Below are positions 23,295 to 34,909 of a stretch of 64,000 nucleotides of DNA, in pieces. Under the pieces are notes generated by a model that saw only the letters and a program-made list of their open reading frames with translations, searched no databases and was not told where the DNA came from. The first letter of the stretch is position 1. Every line of letters begins with the position of its first letter. This DNA comes from Dactylellina haptotyla (lineage: Eukaryota; Ascomycota; Orbiliomycetes; Orbiliales; Orbiliaceae): assembly GCA_031310005.1 (NCBI GenBank), contig CM062383.1, positions 1,798,001 through 1,862,000 of the forward strand, in the 5' to 3' direction. The position numbers were made by a program, and so were the translations under genes.

Positions 23295-24246
23295 CTATAT
23301 CATTCCCTTTCTGATCTGCTCTGTCCTCTCCTCCCATACCGTCTTGCCAGAGCAAGAACAGACGACTTTGTCATTCTCCCACACCCCAGCACTTCTCGCT
23401 ATAACCCCCACGAGCGTTGTTTCATCGTTTGGTTGGAAATCATCCGTTTCCCGCGAGACAACCAAGCTTCTTCCAATTATTTCCCAGATATCAATGGCAC
23501 TGTCGAAGAGACTACCCCCAGATCCCGTTTCATCAACATCAACTTGCCCTAGTTTCCCCCTGCCACGTTCGCCCGCCTCCCAAACACCACCTGTTGAAGC
23601 GGCTCCTTTTGATATGTCACCACTCTGGCGGATACTCGCTTGGTAGACACCTGGAGATAATCCCTTCAGGCTCAGATCGGCTATCGTAAACTTCTCCCCA
23701 ACTTGAACCAATCTCACCAACCCACGGATGGGGTCTTTGACATTGGGTGCATGTGTTTCCAATATACACACCGCGGCGCCTATTCGTTATTGGTATTTCA
23801 GTTACACAACTGGGGTCAATAGTAGATTGGAGGTCATATGTGTGGGCGTGTTTCCTTACTGTTTGGAGTCCCTGAACCTCTTAATATGCAGTCTTTGCCA
23901 ATCCCGGCTAACACTTTAGATATTATTGATGGTGCCGCGGTACCCTCGACTTCAACCAACTGGTTGTTAAGATGGCATTCGACAGTGATAATACCTGTGA
24001 CCAGCACATTTCGAAATTAGAGTTTGTACGACTTGGCCCCATTTAAAACAGGTTGTGCACGATGACTTACCTTCAACGACAGAGAGAGCTTTTTTCACCG
24101 AGTTTACGCATCCCTCGCAATGAAGAGGGACCGCCAAAACTGTCTGTAAGGGAAGAGAGGTATTACACCCAGTTGGATGTAAAAGAAAAAAAAAAAAATT
24201 TGAAAAAAAAGGATGGACCTACTTTAAATGGTAGCCTTCCTTGCAT
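23295..24246 (-). CDS. CCS1: CCS1, copper chaperone for Cu/Zn superoxide dismutase
   Basis: Four exons (24223-24246, 24071-24143, 23860-23994, 23295-23779), 238 residues. Ccs1 delivers copper to Sod1 and forms its disulfide in cytosol and mitochondrial intermembrane space. Domain 1 is a heavy-metal-associated fold with the copper site HCEGC (MQGRLPFKTVLAVPLHCEGC). Domain 2 is SOD-like (GLVRLVQVGEKFTIADLSLK, SPGVYQASIRQSGDISKGAA). The C-terminal domain carries the essential CxC in VVCSCSGKTVWEER. The first exon encodes only eight residues; its start was chosen because it joins in phase to TVLAVPLHCEGC. The gene is head to head with MRPL23, 624 bp apart. Confidence 0.95.
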
Positions 24247-24870
24247 TTTAAAAAATATTCCGAAGGTGTCGATAATCTAATGCAGAGAAATCTGGATTTG
24301 TTATTCGAAATTGTGTTAACTTCTCGCGGGCTGACAAGATATTCTGGGAGACTATCATGCATCGTCTTATTGCTGGTTGGTTAGAAGACTTCCTATTTCA
24401 AAAGAAACGAATAAAAACAAATATAAAAACAAGGGCCATTCTCTTGATTCACCTAACATAACGAGATATTGTAACCGAGTGATGAATATTCTTGGAGACC
24501 TAGAAGTGCAAGTTAACTCGTTGGATCCAATCGCCGACTGGGTGCACCTTATATATACTAGATATACCTTCGGTAAGGTCGGTTAGCTAGAACTTGCTGC
24601 TTAGAAATAAACGGTGTGCCACAGCGCCACAGCGCCACAGCAGAAAATTTCCCACCCCAATATTAAATATTAGGTTCTTGAACATCCCGCCCAAGCGCAG
24701 TCTGCCCTGCGTCTATCTTGATAGTATAATAAGACACCAAACGAACCTATCAGGTTATCAACATGCCTTACGACCAATTATAATCTATCGGCGGCAATAA
24801 CTAATTGTACCCTTTCCTAAACGACTGGGGGTTACTCCATTTCCAGGACGAAGCCGTCCAGAATCCTGTG
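24247..24870. promoter_or_regulatory. Shared divergent promoter of CCS1 and MRPL23
   Basis: 624 bp between two divergent start codons. It includes a short triplicated motif, GCCACA-type units around 24615-24645 (CCACAGCGCCACAGCGCCAC). No other gene seen; individual promoter elements were not resolved. Confidence 0.6.
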
Positions 24871-25606
24871 ATGTCGCAGGTTATTGGTCGCGTAAGAGAT
24901 TATCGCTATATACAATCAACAAGAATCGCTCGGCTGATTTGGAACTTGAAATAGACAAATCTTGCGTTCTCGAGAGCATGGCATGTAGTCAATGTCGGTG
25001 CCGACTCTCGGAGCCTCGGTAGACTCGCTACCTCGATTGCCGTTACTTTGATGGGGAAGCACAAGCCGGTGTACCACCCTTCCAGTAAATTTCTCCACTC
25101 CGTGCTCTAATATGCGGTTGATGAAAACCTTAACTGACGATTCTCTTGGTAGATGATTGCGGGGACTATGTCGTCGCGATTGGTTGCAATGATCTACGAG
25201 TTACAGGAAACAAAAAGGACCAGAAGATGTACTACAAACATACTACCCGACCTGGAAAGGGATTCAAGCAGATGAATATGGAGCGGGTTTTGGAGAAGTT
25301 CGGAGGCGGCGAGGTATTAAGGAGGGCAGTCAGTGGAATGCTACCGAAGAATAGACTAAGAGACGTTCGACTCGCTAGATTAAAAGGTAAAGGGATTAAG
25401 GCCTCGATCTATATCGATCTATGCTAACTATAATAATTTTCGTGATAGTTTTCGAGGGAATGCATCATCCTTATAAGAAGAATATCCTAATGATGGAAGC
25501 TAGATCGAATAGGAAGGGTCCAAACGTTCTTCAATACGGCCAGATCGAAGCGCCAATGAGGAACACGGCGGGCAAAGCAAACGAGCAAACAAATGCGCCA
25601 GTGTAG
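24871..25606 (+). CDS. MRPL23: Mitochondrial large-subunit ribosomal protein uL13m
   Basis: Four exons (24871-24891, 24955-25084, 25153-25386, 25449-25606), 180 residues. It is the mitochondrial homologue of bacterial L13. The core is clear: [80 protein letters not shown] and FEGMHHPY, followed by a fungal C-terminal extension. The first exon (MSQVIGR) was placed with the strong GTAAGA donor, which joins in phase to [10 protein letters not shown]. The yeast protein is slightly shorter (163 residues). Confidence 0.95.
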
Positions 25607-26072
25607 AGCGTCATCTTGTACAGTAGAACCAACATCATCATTCCTTTTAATCTGTATATATATGTATATATACCTATAATTTTTACTGTTGCCAATAATT
25701 TGGTATTTGTCATTTTGGAGTGTCGTGAATCGAGACAATTTTGAATGGTTTCATAGTATATCAAGCGAATGCATTGCGTTGCTACATTTTGACTATTGAT
25801 AGAAGGAAGGATCTTAGAAGTAAATATAATGTTTATAAATTTGGATTGAGTATTGTACATAAGTGGGTGTATCGAGTAAATATATGCCTATTAAATGAAA
25901 GACCAAAACCATAATCTTCTGAAATCGACAATTCCGGAACGATTAAGATATAAATGCTGACTCGCGGGGGAAAACGCCATTTGCCAAGTCCAATACAAAC
26001 CGCAGGCAATATGAGAGAACTAATTCTAAGGATAATTGATAGAAGGCCGAATGGATCAAATTTTCCGATCAT
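25607..26072. other. Convergent spacer between MRPL23 and urate oxidase
   Basis: 466 bp, AT-rich, with a short TATATATGTATATATA stretch; 3' UTRs only. Confidence 0.5.
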
Positions 26073-27070
26073 TCAAAGCTTAGATGCTGGTTTGCGAACG
26101 ACACGGCATTTGATGAGACCGTTGGGTCCGTATTGAGGGGCATACACCTCGGCGTCCTTTCCGGTGTTCTTAAGGCCTTTGTGCCAACTGAGATCTAGAG
26201 AGGGGAACGTCATGTTAGCGGCTTCAATATCTTTGACTTTGTGTTTTTATATATATATATATATATATTACGGGGCGAAATCTTACCAATCTCGAAGTAA
26301 TGCTTGTTAGGGAGAGTGTATTCGACGGCCTCTACGCCAGGGGCCTGAGCAAGAATGGACTCGCACATCTTGTACATGGTAGCTTGAACGCTTGCGCTGT
26401 CATCCTCGGCGAATATCTTGAGGGTAGTGTTTCGGGCCGCCTCGAATGTCTTGTTAAAGGCGACCACGTCAGATCTAACCTGACTGAGAGTCTGATAACG
26501 TTTCCAGGTCCATTGAGAGTCGACTTCGGTGGATAGGATACGATCCCAAGTCTCCTTCAGAGTTGTGTATTCGTCTCGGTGGAAACCGTGGAAGGCAGAG
26601 CCGGTGCTCTTGAGGACTAGAAGGCCAGCGATTTTGGATGTAATTGTGAAACCTTCGTTTCTGCGAAAAGTAACTTCTACGTTTCGAGTTTCGGCACCGT
26701 CCCGTACGAAGGAGTGAGGATGAGGTTTGCCATCGACATTGATACGTGTCCACCGGTGAACGGTAATGTTCACGTGCGCAGCGTGAATGTGGCTGTATTT
26801 TCCAGGGAAATGGGCGGCAAGGATGGCGCCAAACAGCTCTGGGGGGTCGACGGGATTCTGCTTGGCGGTGATGTAGATGGTGTTTTTAACAGTATCTGTG
26901 GCGACAACGGGGGCGTTATCCGCCTTTGTGTAGGAGGTTTCAATGTCACCCTCCAAGAGACAGCAAACGGTCATCTCGGTGACGGTTTGTGTTTTGGTTT
27001 TCTCATCACGGTGGACTTTGTAGACGCGGACGTTGTCCTTGCCGTATCGAGCAGCGGCGAGGGATGCCAT
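26073..27070 (-). CDS. uaZ: Urate oxidase (uricase), peroxisomal
   Basis: Two exons (26287-27070 and 26073-26194), 301 residues, the normal length. The enzyme oxidises urate to 5-hydroxyisourate with release of hydrogen peroxide, early in purine use as nitrogen source. Seen: AARYGKDNVRVYKVHRDEKT, the T-fold block APVVATDTVKNTIYITAKQN, SFVRDGAETRNVEVTF, LVLKSTGSAFHGFHRDEYTT, TLPNKHYFEIDLSWHKGLKN, and the C-terminal tripeptide SKL, a type 1 peroxisomal signal. The 92-nt intron contains a TA dinucleotide run and splits the conserved EID. It is divergent from RICTOR. Upstream are three HGATAR sites, as expected for a nitrogen-regulated gene. Confidence 0.97.
26247..26269. repeat. (TA)n run inside uricase intron
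   Basis: TATATA... dinucleotide run within the single intron of urate oxidase. Confidence 0.85.
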
Positions 27071-28086
27071 TGTGTAAGTTATGATGGATGATAATAATAA
27101 TGATAATAATAATACTAATAATACTAATAGTATGTATTTTATACAGCGAAGGGAACGATAAGAATGTAATAATATGCGCGTTGGAACTTTTTTCGCTTCT
27201 TTAATTTTAACCTAGAGATACTGAGCAAGGTTCGAGAAGATCAACGAAAGAAGCAGATGCCGGTGGTGATACAACGTTCAAGTCACGGAGAATGCAGGAG
27301 AAGAAGAAGGAGGAGGCCGTGGTGGTGGTGAGAGGGTGAGAAACCCCCGTTGTCGAGCGGACTTTGTTCTGTTATTTATCCCCACCCCCTCTGGAAGCTG
27401 GCAGCTCGCTGGGGAAGCTTGATCATGGCCTGACCTATGATTTGAGACGCCAAAGGTTGGAAAAAAAAAAAAAAAAACCAGGCCAAACTAAACCAGACCC
27501 ACGGCGCGGGGCTACGTCAGGGAAGGAAGGCAAGAGATAGGGAAAGAGGAGGAAAAGCCGCCGAAGGGGAAGGAATGCAGCGTGGAAATGACCGAAAACT
27601 GCCGTGCTATCAACAGCGGTCGTCCATCTCCGGCACACCCTGGTCGCTCGGATCGCGCACAGGCGAGCGCCGATGAAGGGAACGGCTTCTCGAATCACAG
27701 GCTGTCGAGGCTGCCAATAGCAAATGGGAGCGGGCCTGTCTGTCCGCTGCAGCAGATGGACGGCCAGGCGCGTTTTCGATGTCCGTGTGAGATCAGAGCT
27801 GCCGGACGGGGGAACAGGAGAGGACGGACAGGGAGGATGCTCGCTACCGCCGACGAGGCGACGAGACGGGCGGGTCAAGCCACCCCCAACCCGCCAGCAT
27901 CGAAACCATTGATACCTGCGAGGAGGCGGTGGTGGCTCAGCGGATGTAAGCAAGCTGCCCCGCGTGTTTGTCGCCTGCAGGTACGCTCCACCACCGCCAA
28001 CGACACTCTCAGCAGAGGACGGACGGGAGCACACCCGACGACACGACAACGACGGCGGCGGCTAGAGAGTTATAATTATGGAATGA
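27071..28086. promoter_or_regulatory. Divergent promoter region of urate oxidase and RICTOR
   Basis: About 1 kb. The uricase-proximal 100 bp has three HGATAR-type sites: TGATAA at 27089-27094 and 27101-27106, CGATAA at 27156-27161, the first two within a TAA/TGATAA trinucleotide-rich stretch. A 17-nt A run lies at 27461-27477. The RICTOR-proximal half is GC-rich and open in several frames; it is read as promoter/5' UTR. Confidence 0.45.
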
Positions 28087-31000
28087 TTGATCAGCCAGAC
28101 GACAATGCTCACCTCCAACAACAACGTCGTTGTCACCAACCCCGGCGGCGTAGGCGACGACAGTATACCATCCCACCATCACCACCATCACCCGCCGTCG
28201 ACCGCGACACCCGTCGCCGGAAGAGCACCCGGCCAATTGAGCACGCATCTTCAGTCGAGAGCCAGCACGCTGGACCCCGGCCTCTCGTCCATCATCGCTG
28301 CTCAGCATGGCCCCGAGGCCCCTCCCGCCGGTGGTCCTCCCGCGGCGACGACCACGACCACTGTTTCCACCTCCTCGACAGCAACGACGAACGCCAATAA
28401 CAGCAGCGGCGCCATGCTCAGCCCGAACGTGTCCGTCCGCACCGTCAACGGACGACCGACGACTATCACGACGATCCGTGCCGTCAGCGGGAACGCGGCA
28501 AACACCTCTTCAATCATCGGCTCTAATCTCACCACCTCCACCGCGCTCGGCCCAGGAAGCTTCAACTCCGCAATCCCAGTCCGTGCCTTGATCTCGGCAC
28601 CGCTCTCGTCCACCGTAAACACGACTTCCCCGATGACCGGGGACGCACGAAACGGACAGCTAGAGTCCCTCGAGAAGAGGCTCGCCATCGAGAGGAAGAT
28701 CCAAGCCGGTGCTGAAAACCTGCTCCTCGTCCTGGCCTCCAAGCAGCCGAAAGATGCTAAAAAGGCCAGAGCCGAGGCCGAGCGAGCTCTCAACGAAGCA
28801 AACGTCAAAATTGACCAGTTGACGAGCCAAGTCGACATACTTAATTCTCGGAACATGAAACAGCAAACGGAATCGAGATCCCGGATGGCCAGCAAGTTCC
28901 GTGGTGAGCCCCTCCTGCCAGTGCCACAGGGAACCGGTACACCAATAGGCACGGCCATGGGCGAGGAATCCCTGTCAACTGAGTCGCCCACATGGTCTCT
29001 ATCCGATATCTTACAATCCCTCGAAGAAAAGGGCCAACGTTCCGAGGTCTATGTCGAGAAGGCAAATACCCTTGTGCATTTGCTCAAACGGCACCAGACT
29101 CTCAAATACGACTTGGAATGGCATGCATTTGGAAGGCGGGTGCAGTTTATGCTAACTCACGAAAGTAGAGAGGTCGTCTCAGCTGGTTATCGAGTCGCAC
29201 GATATGCCATTGCCGATGTCCGGTCATTGCAAAATATCAAAGGCCTGAACACAGATATTATAGTTATAAATTCGCTAGCTAAGGACCATACCAGCTCCGA
29301 TGCCCGATGTAACGTCGAAAGAGAGCAGGCTCTCAAGTTCATCCGCGCCTTTCTTGAAATACCAGGTGGCATCAAAGAAATATCAAGAGGTGTAGCGAGG
29401 GCACTGGTTTCCTGTGCCGAACAGAGCGATGACCGCCTTCGGGCGATGTGTATAGAGACGCTAGCGGAAATTCGTAGGTTTCCCGACCCTGTTGTACCCG
29501 TATGGGCTTTCTAAGATCGACTAACCATACAAAAGTTATCTTGGAACCTTCATTAGCAGTTTCGGCAGGCGCTGTTAGGGTCTTGGCGCAAGTATTAGTT
29601 GATGGTCCTGCGGAGCTATCTGACTGTATCGTCATAGCATTTCTTTACCTTTTGGATATGCCCTCCACTAGACAATATATCCGGCCTGGCCATGACCTTG
29701 AAGTTAGTTTGTTACCACCCCTCTTTCTCCCCTCTCTGTGTGTGTTCCTTTGTCTTTTTTGGACCGCAAATTTTTTTCTAGGAATCGTTGCACTAACTCA
29801 TCCCAGATTGTATTTTCAGCATTCACCGACTCTTACGCGAAGGCTCATATAAATGAGGACAGACTACGATCGTGCGCAAGGATTATAAGCTCCATATTTA
29901 AATCTTGGCCTGGTACGCCGCATCTGCCGTTTCTAACTAGCCTGAGACCATATTGCTAAACCGAAAACAGGGGTCCTTGCGCTTTCTATGTACGATTTAC
30001 GATCCGTCAAATCTCTCGTAGAATCTTTAAAAATACCCCATGTTGCTGTTCGGGTAAGATTTTGCTGCCGTGTCATTCTAAGAAAATGTGCCTAATGAGT
30101 GGGTAGGAAATAATATTGGAATTATTATTTGATATTTTCCGAATCAAGCCTCCTACCTGGTCGTCCACTTTCCTTGCAGGGAGGCGTCTTACAAGTATGA
30201 TAACCGTATCGCCAATATTTCGATCCCTCAAACACTAATACATGCGAATAGCATATGGTCGCGTCGCTAATATGAAAGTTTTCGAGCCCACTTTGGCACT
30301 GGCCGAAGATAAAGAAAAAGTTAATCTGGTGGACCACTTTAGCGCTCTTCTTTTGTCTATATTTTCTGAAGCTGGCCTCCTTGACGTTAGTTAACATTTT
30401 CATCTCGGATATGAGTAGGGTATGGGAACTGACCAATGGTGCTAGTGCCTGTTAATCATCTTAGAAGAAGAGGACGGAGATCTGGCTATTGTGAGAAGGT
30501 CGACTCTCTTAGTCGGCGAGATATTGAAGCTTTCTAATCGTCTACTACCACGAGATATCAACACCCGTTTACAAATGTTGCCTAGCCTATTTCGTTGTGC
30601 TTCACAATTTGATGGCACAGTTCGAAAGACTGCTACTTCAGCCGTATACCAAATAGATTCCTTGAATCGAACATTGCAGAGAACAGGAAATAGCGGCAAT
30701 GCAAATACGAGTCGCCCTTCCCTTGAGGACTCGAAAGCTTCAGCGAGACAGGTTGAACAAGTTAAATTAAAATTAAATCTTCAAATCGACGAGCCCCACT
30801 TTCGGAGTCTCATTCTTGACTCTCAAGTAAGAAATCACCTTCCTTTGAGAACACTTTCGGGCGAAAACTTGAGACTTACACAAGACTTAGATACTCACAA
30901 CCAAGAACCACGCAAAATGGAAGATGGATGCCCTCCTAGAGTTAGTACAAGGCTCGCTTCTGAACCCAAAGCGACTAGACGAAGCTCTTAAAGGAACAAA

Positions 31001-33227
31001 ATTTCTCAAGCGTCTAATGTCATTTTTCCGGCCCTTTAAATACCGTTTCTCGGAGATCAAAAGCACAAAACCTAACCTTCGACTTGTGCGACTTGGGTGT
31101 GCTCTATTCCATACGCTTCTCCAAAACCCGGAAGGAATCAAATACTTAGCGGACCATAAAGTTCTCCGTCAGATAGCGGAATGTTTGGCTCAATTAGATC
31201 CTATGAGCGGTATAACATCTGCTGAGCCACTGTTCTCGAAGGCGCGTCTGCAGGACACCCTTTGCTCAGGGTACTTCTTGTTTCTTGGGGTTCTCAGTAC
31301 CGATCCACATGGAATTGCGTACGTCATCCCTTTACAGCTCAAGTTTCTATTAATATAATACGCTAACATGGTTGGCCCGTCTAGAATGATGGAACGTTGG
31401 AAAATGTTCAACATGTTCTATCACATCAGTGAACTTCGGAGTAGAGATGACCTGATGTTTTATTTCATTTCGGCTATGGACTTCACCACGTAAGCTGATT
31501 CGGCTTCCATTTAGTTTGTCTAATCTAACGAATTATTTGCACTTAGGGATGGTCACCCGCGTATCATTCTATCAAAAGCACTTACCACCGGTCCCAGAGT
31601 AAGTAGACATACCATTTGGAGGAACTCGGCCGATTATTTGCTGGTTGGTAATCTGTTTTTGTAGTCAGTGCGGTTATTTGCAACGAATCATCTCCGGAGC
31701 TTGGTTGAAGGCTGTCGCCAACCTCCTCCAAATCCACTAATGCCAATCAATATAACAAGTACGATTCCCGCGGAAACATCGCAATGGGCGATAAGATTAC
31801 TGGTTACACAATTATATGACCCCGATGTTGAAGTTTGCAAAACTGCTGTCAAGATTCTCGAGGAGGCTTGTAATGCTAGAGCTTCACTTGAATATGTTGT
31901 TCAGTGTCGGCCCGCACTTGACCATCTTGGAGAAATCGGCGCCCCCCTCCTGCTAAGGTAAGTTGCATTCTATCATATCGCCGAAGTAAAATGCTGATGA
32001 GAATCTCTAAACGACTAGATTTTTATCAACCTCTGTGGGATATCATTATCTGAATGAACTAGACTATATCAACCGTGAAATGGATGACTGGTTCCATGTA
32101 AGTTAAAGCTAAACTGAAGATAGGAGAATTAATAATTCATTGAAAACGATATTTTAGGGGAGAAACGATGTATATGTTGACCAAGTAGAGGCATCACTCG
32201 CACGTGCCTTTGCGGACAACGACAGGTTTTCGAATTCTCAAGAAGGTGCCTCATTTTCAGACGCAGAGTCGGTCGGATATGTTCCTCCTCACTTCTACCG
32301 CGAACTTGCGAAAACCGCAGAAGGATGTAAACTGCTGCAAGAAAAGGGTCACTTTGAGGAGTTTGCCATGTTTATAGCGGAGAACGTGGATGAATATGAA
32401 GACCTGGAGATCGTTACCAAGGTAAAAGGGTCTCTCTGGGCTATTGGAAATATCGGGTCACTTCCTTCTGGTGCGCCTTTCTTGGAAAATTCGGATATCG
32501 TTGAAAAAATAATCTACATAGCCGAAACATCACAGGTTTTATCTTTGAAAGGCACTGCTTTCTTTGTCCTCGGAATGCTCTCCCGAACTAGCCCGGGGCT
32601 CGAATTGCTCGATGCTCTAGGTTGGGATGCTAAAGTTACTGATATGGGCGAGTTTTTGGGTTATTGTCTTCCCAAAAAGCTGAATAAATTGCTCTCGGTT
32701 TGTATAATCCTTGTTATAAGATGAAAAGGTCATCAGGAAGAGCTAACACTTGAACCGGCAGCTTGGAAATTGGGAGTTCACGTCTGGAGAGACTAAGTTG
32801 AATGGCCGTATGGCATCACTAACAGCAATCGGAATCGATGAATCTCTTATTCAAAAAGTTCTCACAGCGATGACGAATCTAAGCAATCATATTCTTGCCA
32901 ATGAAGCCTCAAGAGAGCTTGTGAAGTATGCAATATAAATTTATCCGAACGGTCATTAAAAACTTTCAGAGCCAATACTAACAGTCCTCCAGGTTGAAAC
33001 AAAACTACACCGAGTTGTTTCAGTCACCAGGTATATATTGGGAGGTATTACGGATTCTCGAGTCCTATAGATACCGTTTACCAGTGAGGCGTTTCATCCT
33101 CGAGCTCTTCGAACGCAAGTGTGTAGACACAGTGGTTAAGGCCCCAGTAAGGTCCGTCGAATTGGATGATGCTACTCCGATAACAGCAATTCCAGCATCT
33201 CCTCCAAGGTTTTCTTTTTCCCAATAA
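28087..33227 (+). CDS. ste16: RICTOR/Ste16/Avo3, TOR complex 2 subunit
   Basis: Fifteen exons: 28087-29473, 29536-29702, 29807-29912, 29971-30053, 30107-30194, 30252-30389, 30465-30826, 30891-31318, 31385-31489, 31547-31598, 31665-31957, 32019-32097, 32158-32697, 32762-32925 and 32993-33227, for 1408 residues. Rictor scaffolds TORC2, which phosphorylates AGC kinases to control actin and membrane homeostasis. A disordered N terminus with six His in a row precedes an HR1-like coiled coil (about 191-255). The armadillo-like core includes AVRVLAQVLVDGPAELSD, IAFLYLLDMPSTRQYIRPGH, MMERWKMFNMFYHISELRSR, GSLWAIGNIGSLPSGAPFLE and SLKGTAFFVLGMLSR with GWDA. The exon 6/7 join uses a weak GTTAAC donor, forced by frame. 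The start could also be the ATG 18 nt downstream. Confidence 0.93.
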
Positions 33228-34909
33228 ACCTGAGTATCAATTATGGAAATGGTTAAGTTTTACGCATGCTAAGCGATATTTGGTTTTGGTCATTTCTTTT
33301 TTCTTCTCTCCCGCATTTCTGTTGGTATTGGTGGTGGTTCTAGTATCTTGTGTTTGATATGCTCGAGGATGAGTTTACTTTGGAAGATGTTAACATTGGC
33401 GGCGCATGCAAGGCGTTCAGCGACAGTTCCGACAGCACGATCGTGTATTCAAATGGTTTCATCTTCGTCTTATCCATTGTCACTTTTCAATCCTTTCCTC
33501 TCTCCTTTTTTTTTTTTTTTGGTACCAATTCCCTTACGTTCGTAGGCCCTCGGCCCCTTGGTATCTGAACGATTGCGTGTATTATAGGAAGCATTTTCTT
33601 ATTCTTTTTTTCTTTCTTTTTCTCTTCGTTTCGGTTCGATATTTTCACATCTTTTTCTTCCGTCAGTATTTCCTGCCTCCTGCCTTTGTGGATAGGGTGT
33701 GCGGGGGAGGTGTTGGCAGTCCTGGCGGACGTGTATCAATAGCTCGGTGAAAATAAGGAAACGAGAGCGCGATAGAACAAGTGCAAGATCCACCGTATTT
33801 AGTAGTAGGGAAGGATCGGTCTGGCCTGGCATGTGTTTAACCCCAAGACCGTGGTTTCGCTAGATGTGGCCCAAGCTGTGGGAAACAACAGTCCAACGGA
33901 TGGGAAATATCGAAGACGTCATGAGTCCGGGTGTCTCGCAGGTGACCCGCTTGTAAACAGTTGGGCATATATCCCGAACTATAATTGATTATGCTTACAC
34001 TTCCGCCGGGGTCCCGCAGGACTCGTCTGAGTCTCCGCCGTCCGGTGCCAGGCCACTAGCCGTGTTTGGCGGCGAGGGAAAAGGAGGGTTGGAAACTCCG
34101 ATTGGCAGCAATATCCACGATCAACGAGCGGGACGGTGTTGCGTGAGCATCCGATAGCTGGATCTCTCTCCTCGCTCGCCTTCGCCTGTTCGACACCTGC
34201 AAGCAAGCAAGCTGCACAGCGGTCCCAGGGAGCAGCGGCCGCGGGGTTTTTTCAGTTCGAGCAACCTAAAAGTTATAAAATCCCTCGCAGTCTGGAAGTG
34301 TCCGATATATACCCAGATTGAGATACCTCGACATCATCCCCAACACAAGGTCGACGAGAAGCGACGGCATTTTGCAGGTATAAACCGCCTCGGTTTCCCA
34401 TTTTCCGGGTTCGGGAATAATGCAGCGACGTTTTGTCACCGAACCTATCAAAACCAACAGCAGCTGTTTTTCGGTTACACAAAGTCCAACAACTTCGCAA
34501 TAAAATTACGGAATATTGTGTTCTCAGCATCTCACGTAGGCACAACCTGTTTCTTTTCTACGGGATCTAATCGCCCCTGGGTAAATGCATATTGGAAAAC
34601 CCGAGAACTCCTAACAATAGCTTTGGTCCTATCTGTTCAGCAGGTTAGCAGATTACTTCTCCGCTCAAAGTTATACCTCTTTCCAGCCCGTATCTCTAAT
34701 CCCGAGTGGATATAGTACACGGTCACAACCAGCTACGAGCCAAACCTTAGGTTATAAATTTTATTCCTATACAAAATATCAACCCAACCAGACCTGCCAA
34801 GTCCCAGCCAGCTGGGATATCCGCCTACTACACCGCCAGTTCCGTTAGACCTTTCACTGGCGCATACATTGAACCGTTTTAGAACATGGCACAATCGGTA
34901 ACTGGCTGA
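33228..34909. other. RICTOR 3' region and CrgA-like promoter, no gene seen
   Basis: 1.7 kb. The first 500 bp are T-rich. A short open frame at 33350-33545 is judged UTR. A seven-codon upstream ORF lies at the right end. Confidence 0.45.
34886..34909 (+). promoter_or_regulatory. Seven-codon uORF ending directly at the crgA-like start
   Basis: ATG at 34886 opens MAQSVTG and its TGA (34907-34909) is immediately followed by the main ATG at 34910. If within the mRNA leader, ribosomes would have to skip it by leaky scanning or reinitiate at once. The transcription start is unknown. Confidence 0.5.

Noticed and set aside
33350-33545. Plus-strand frame starting with an acidic MLEDEFTLEDVNIGGACK-like stretch after RICTOR
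   Set aside because: RICTOR already closes at 33227 with a good last exon; the frame soon turns into T-rich sequence. No in-phase splice was convincing.
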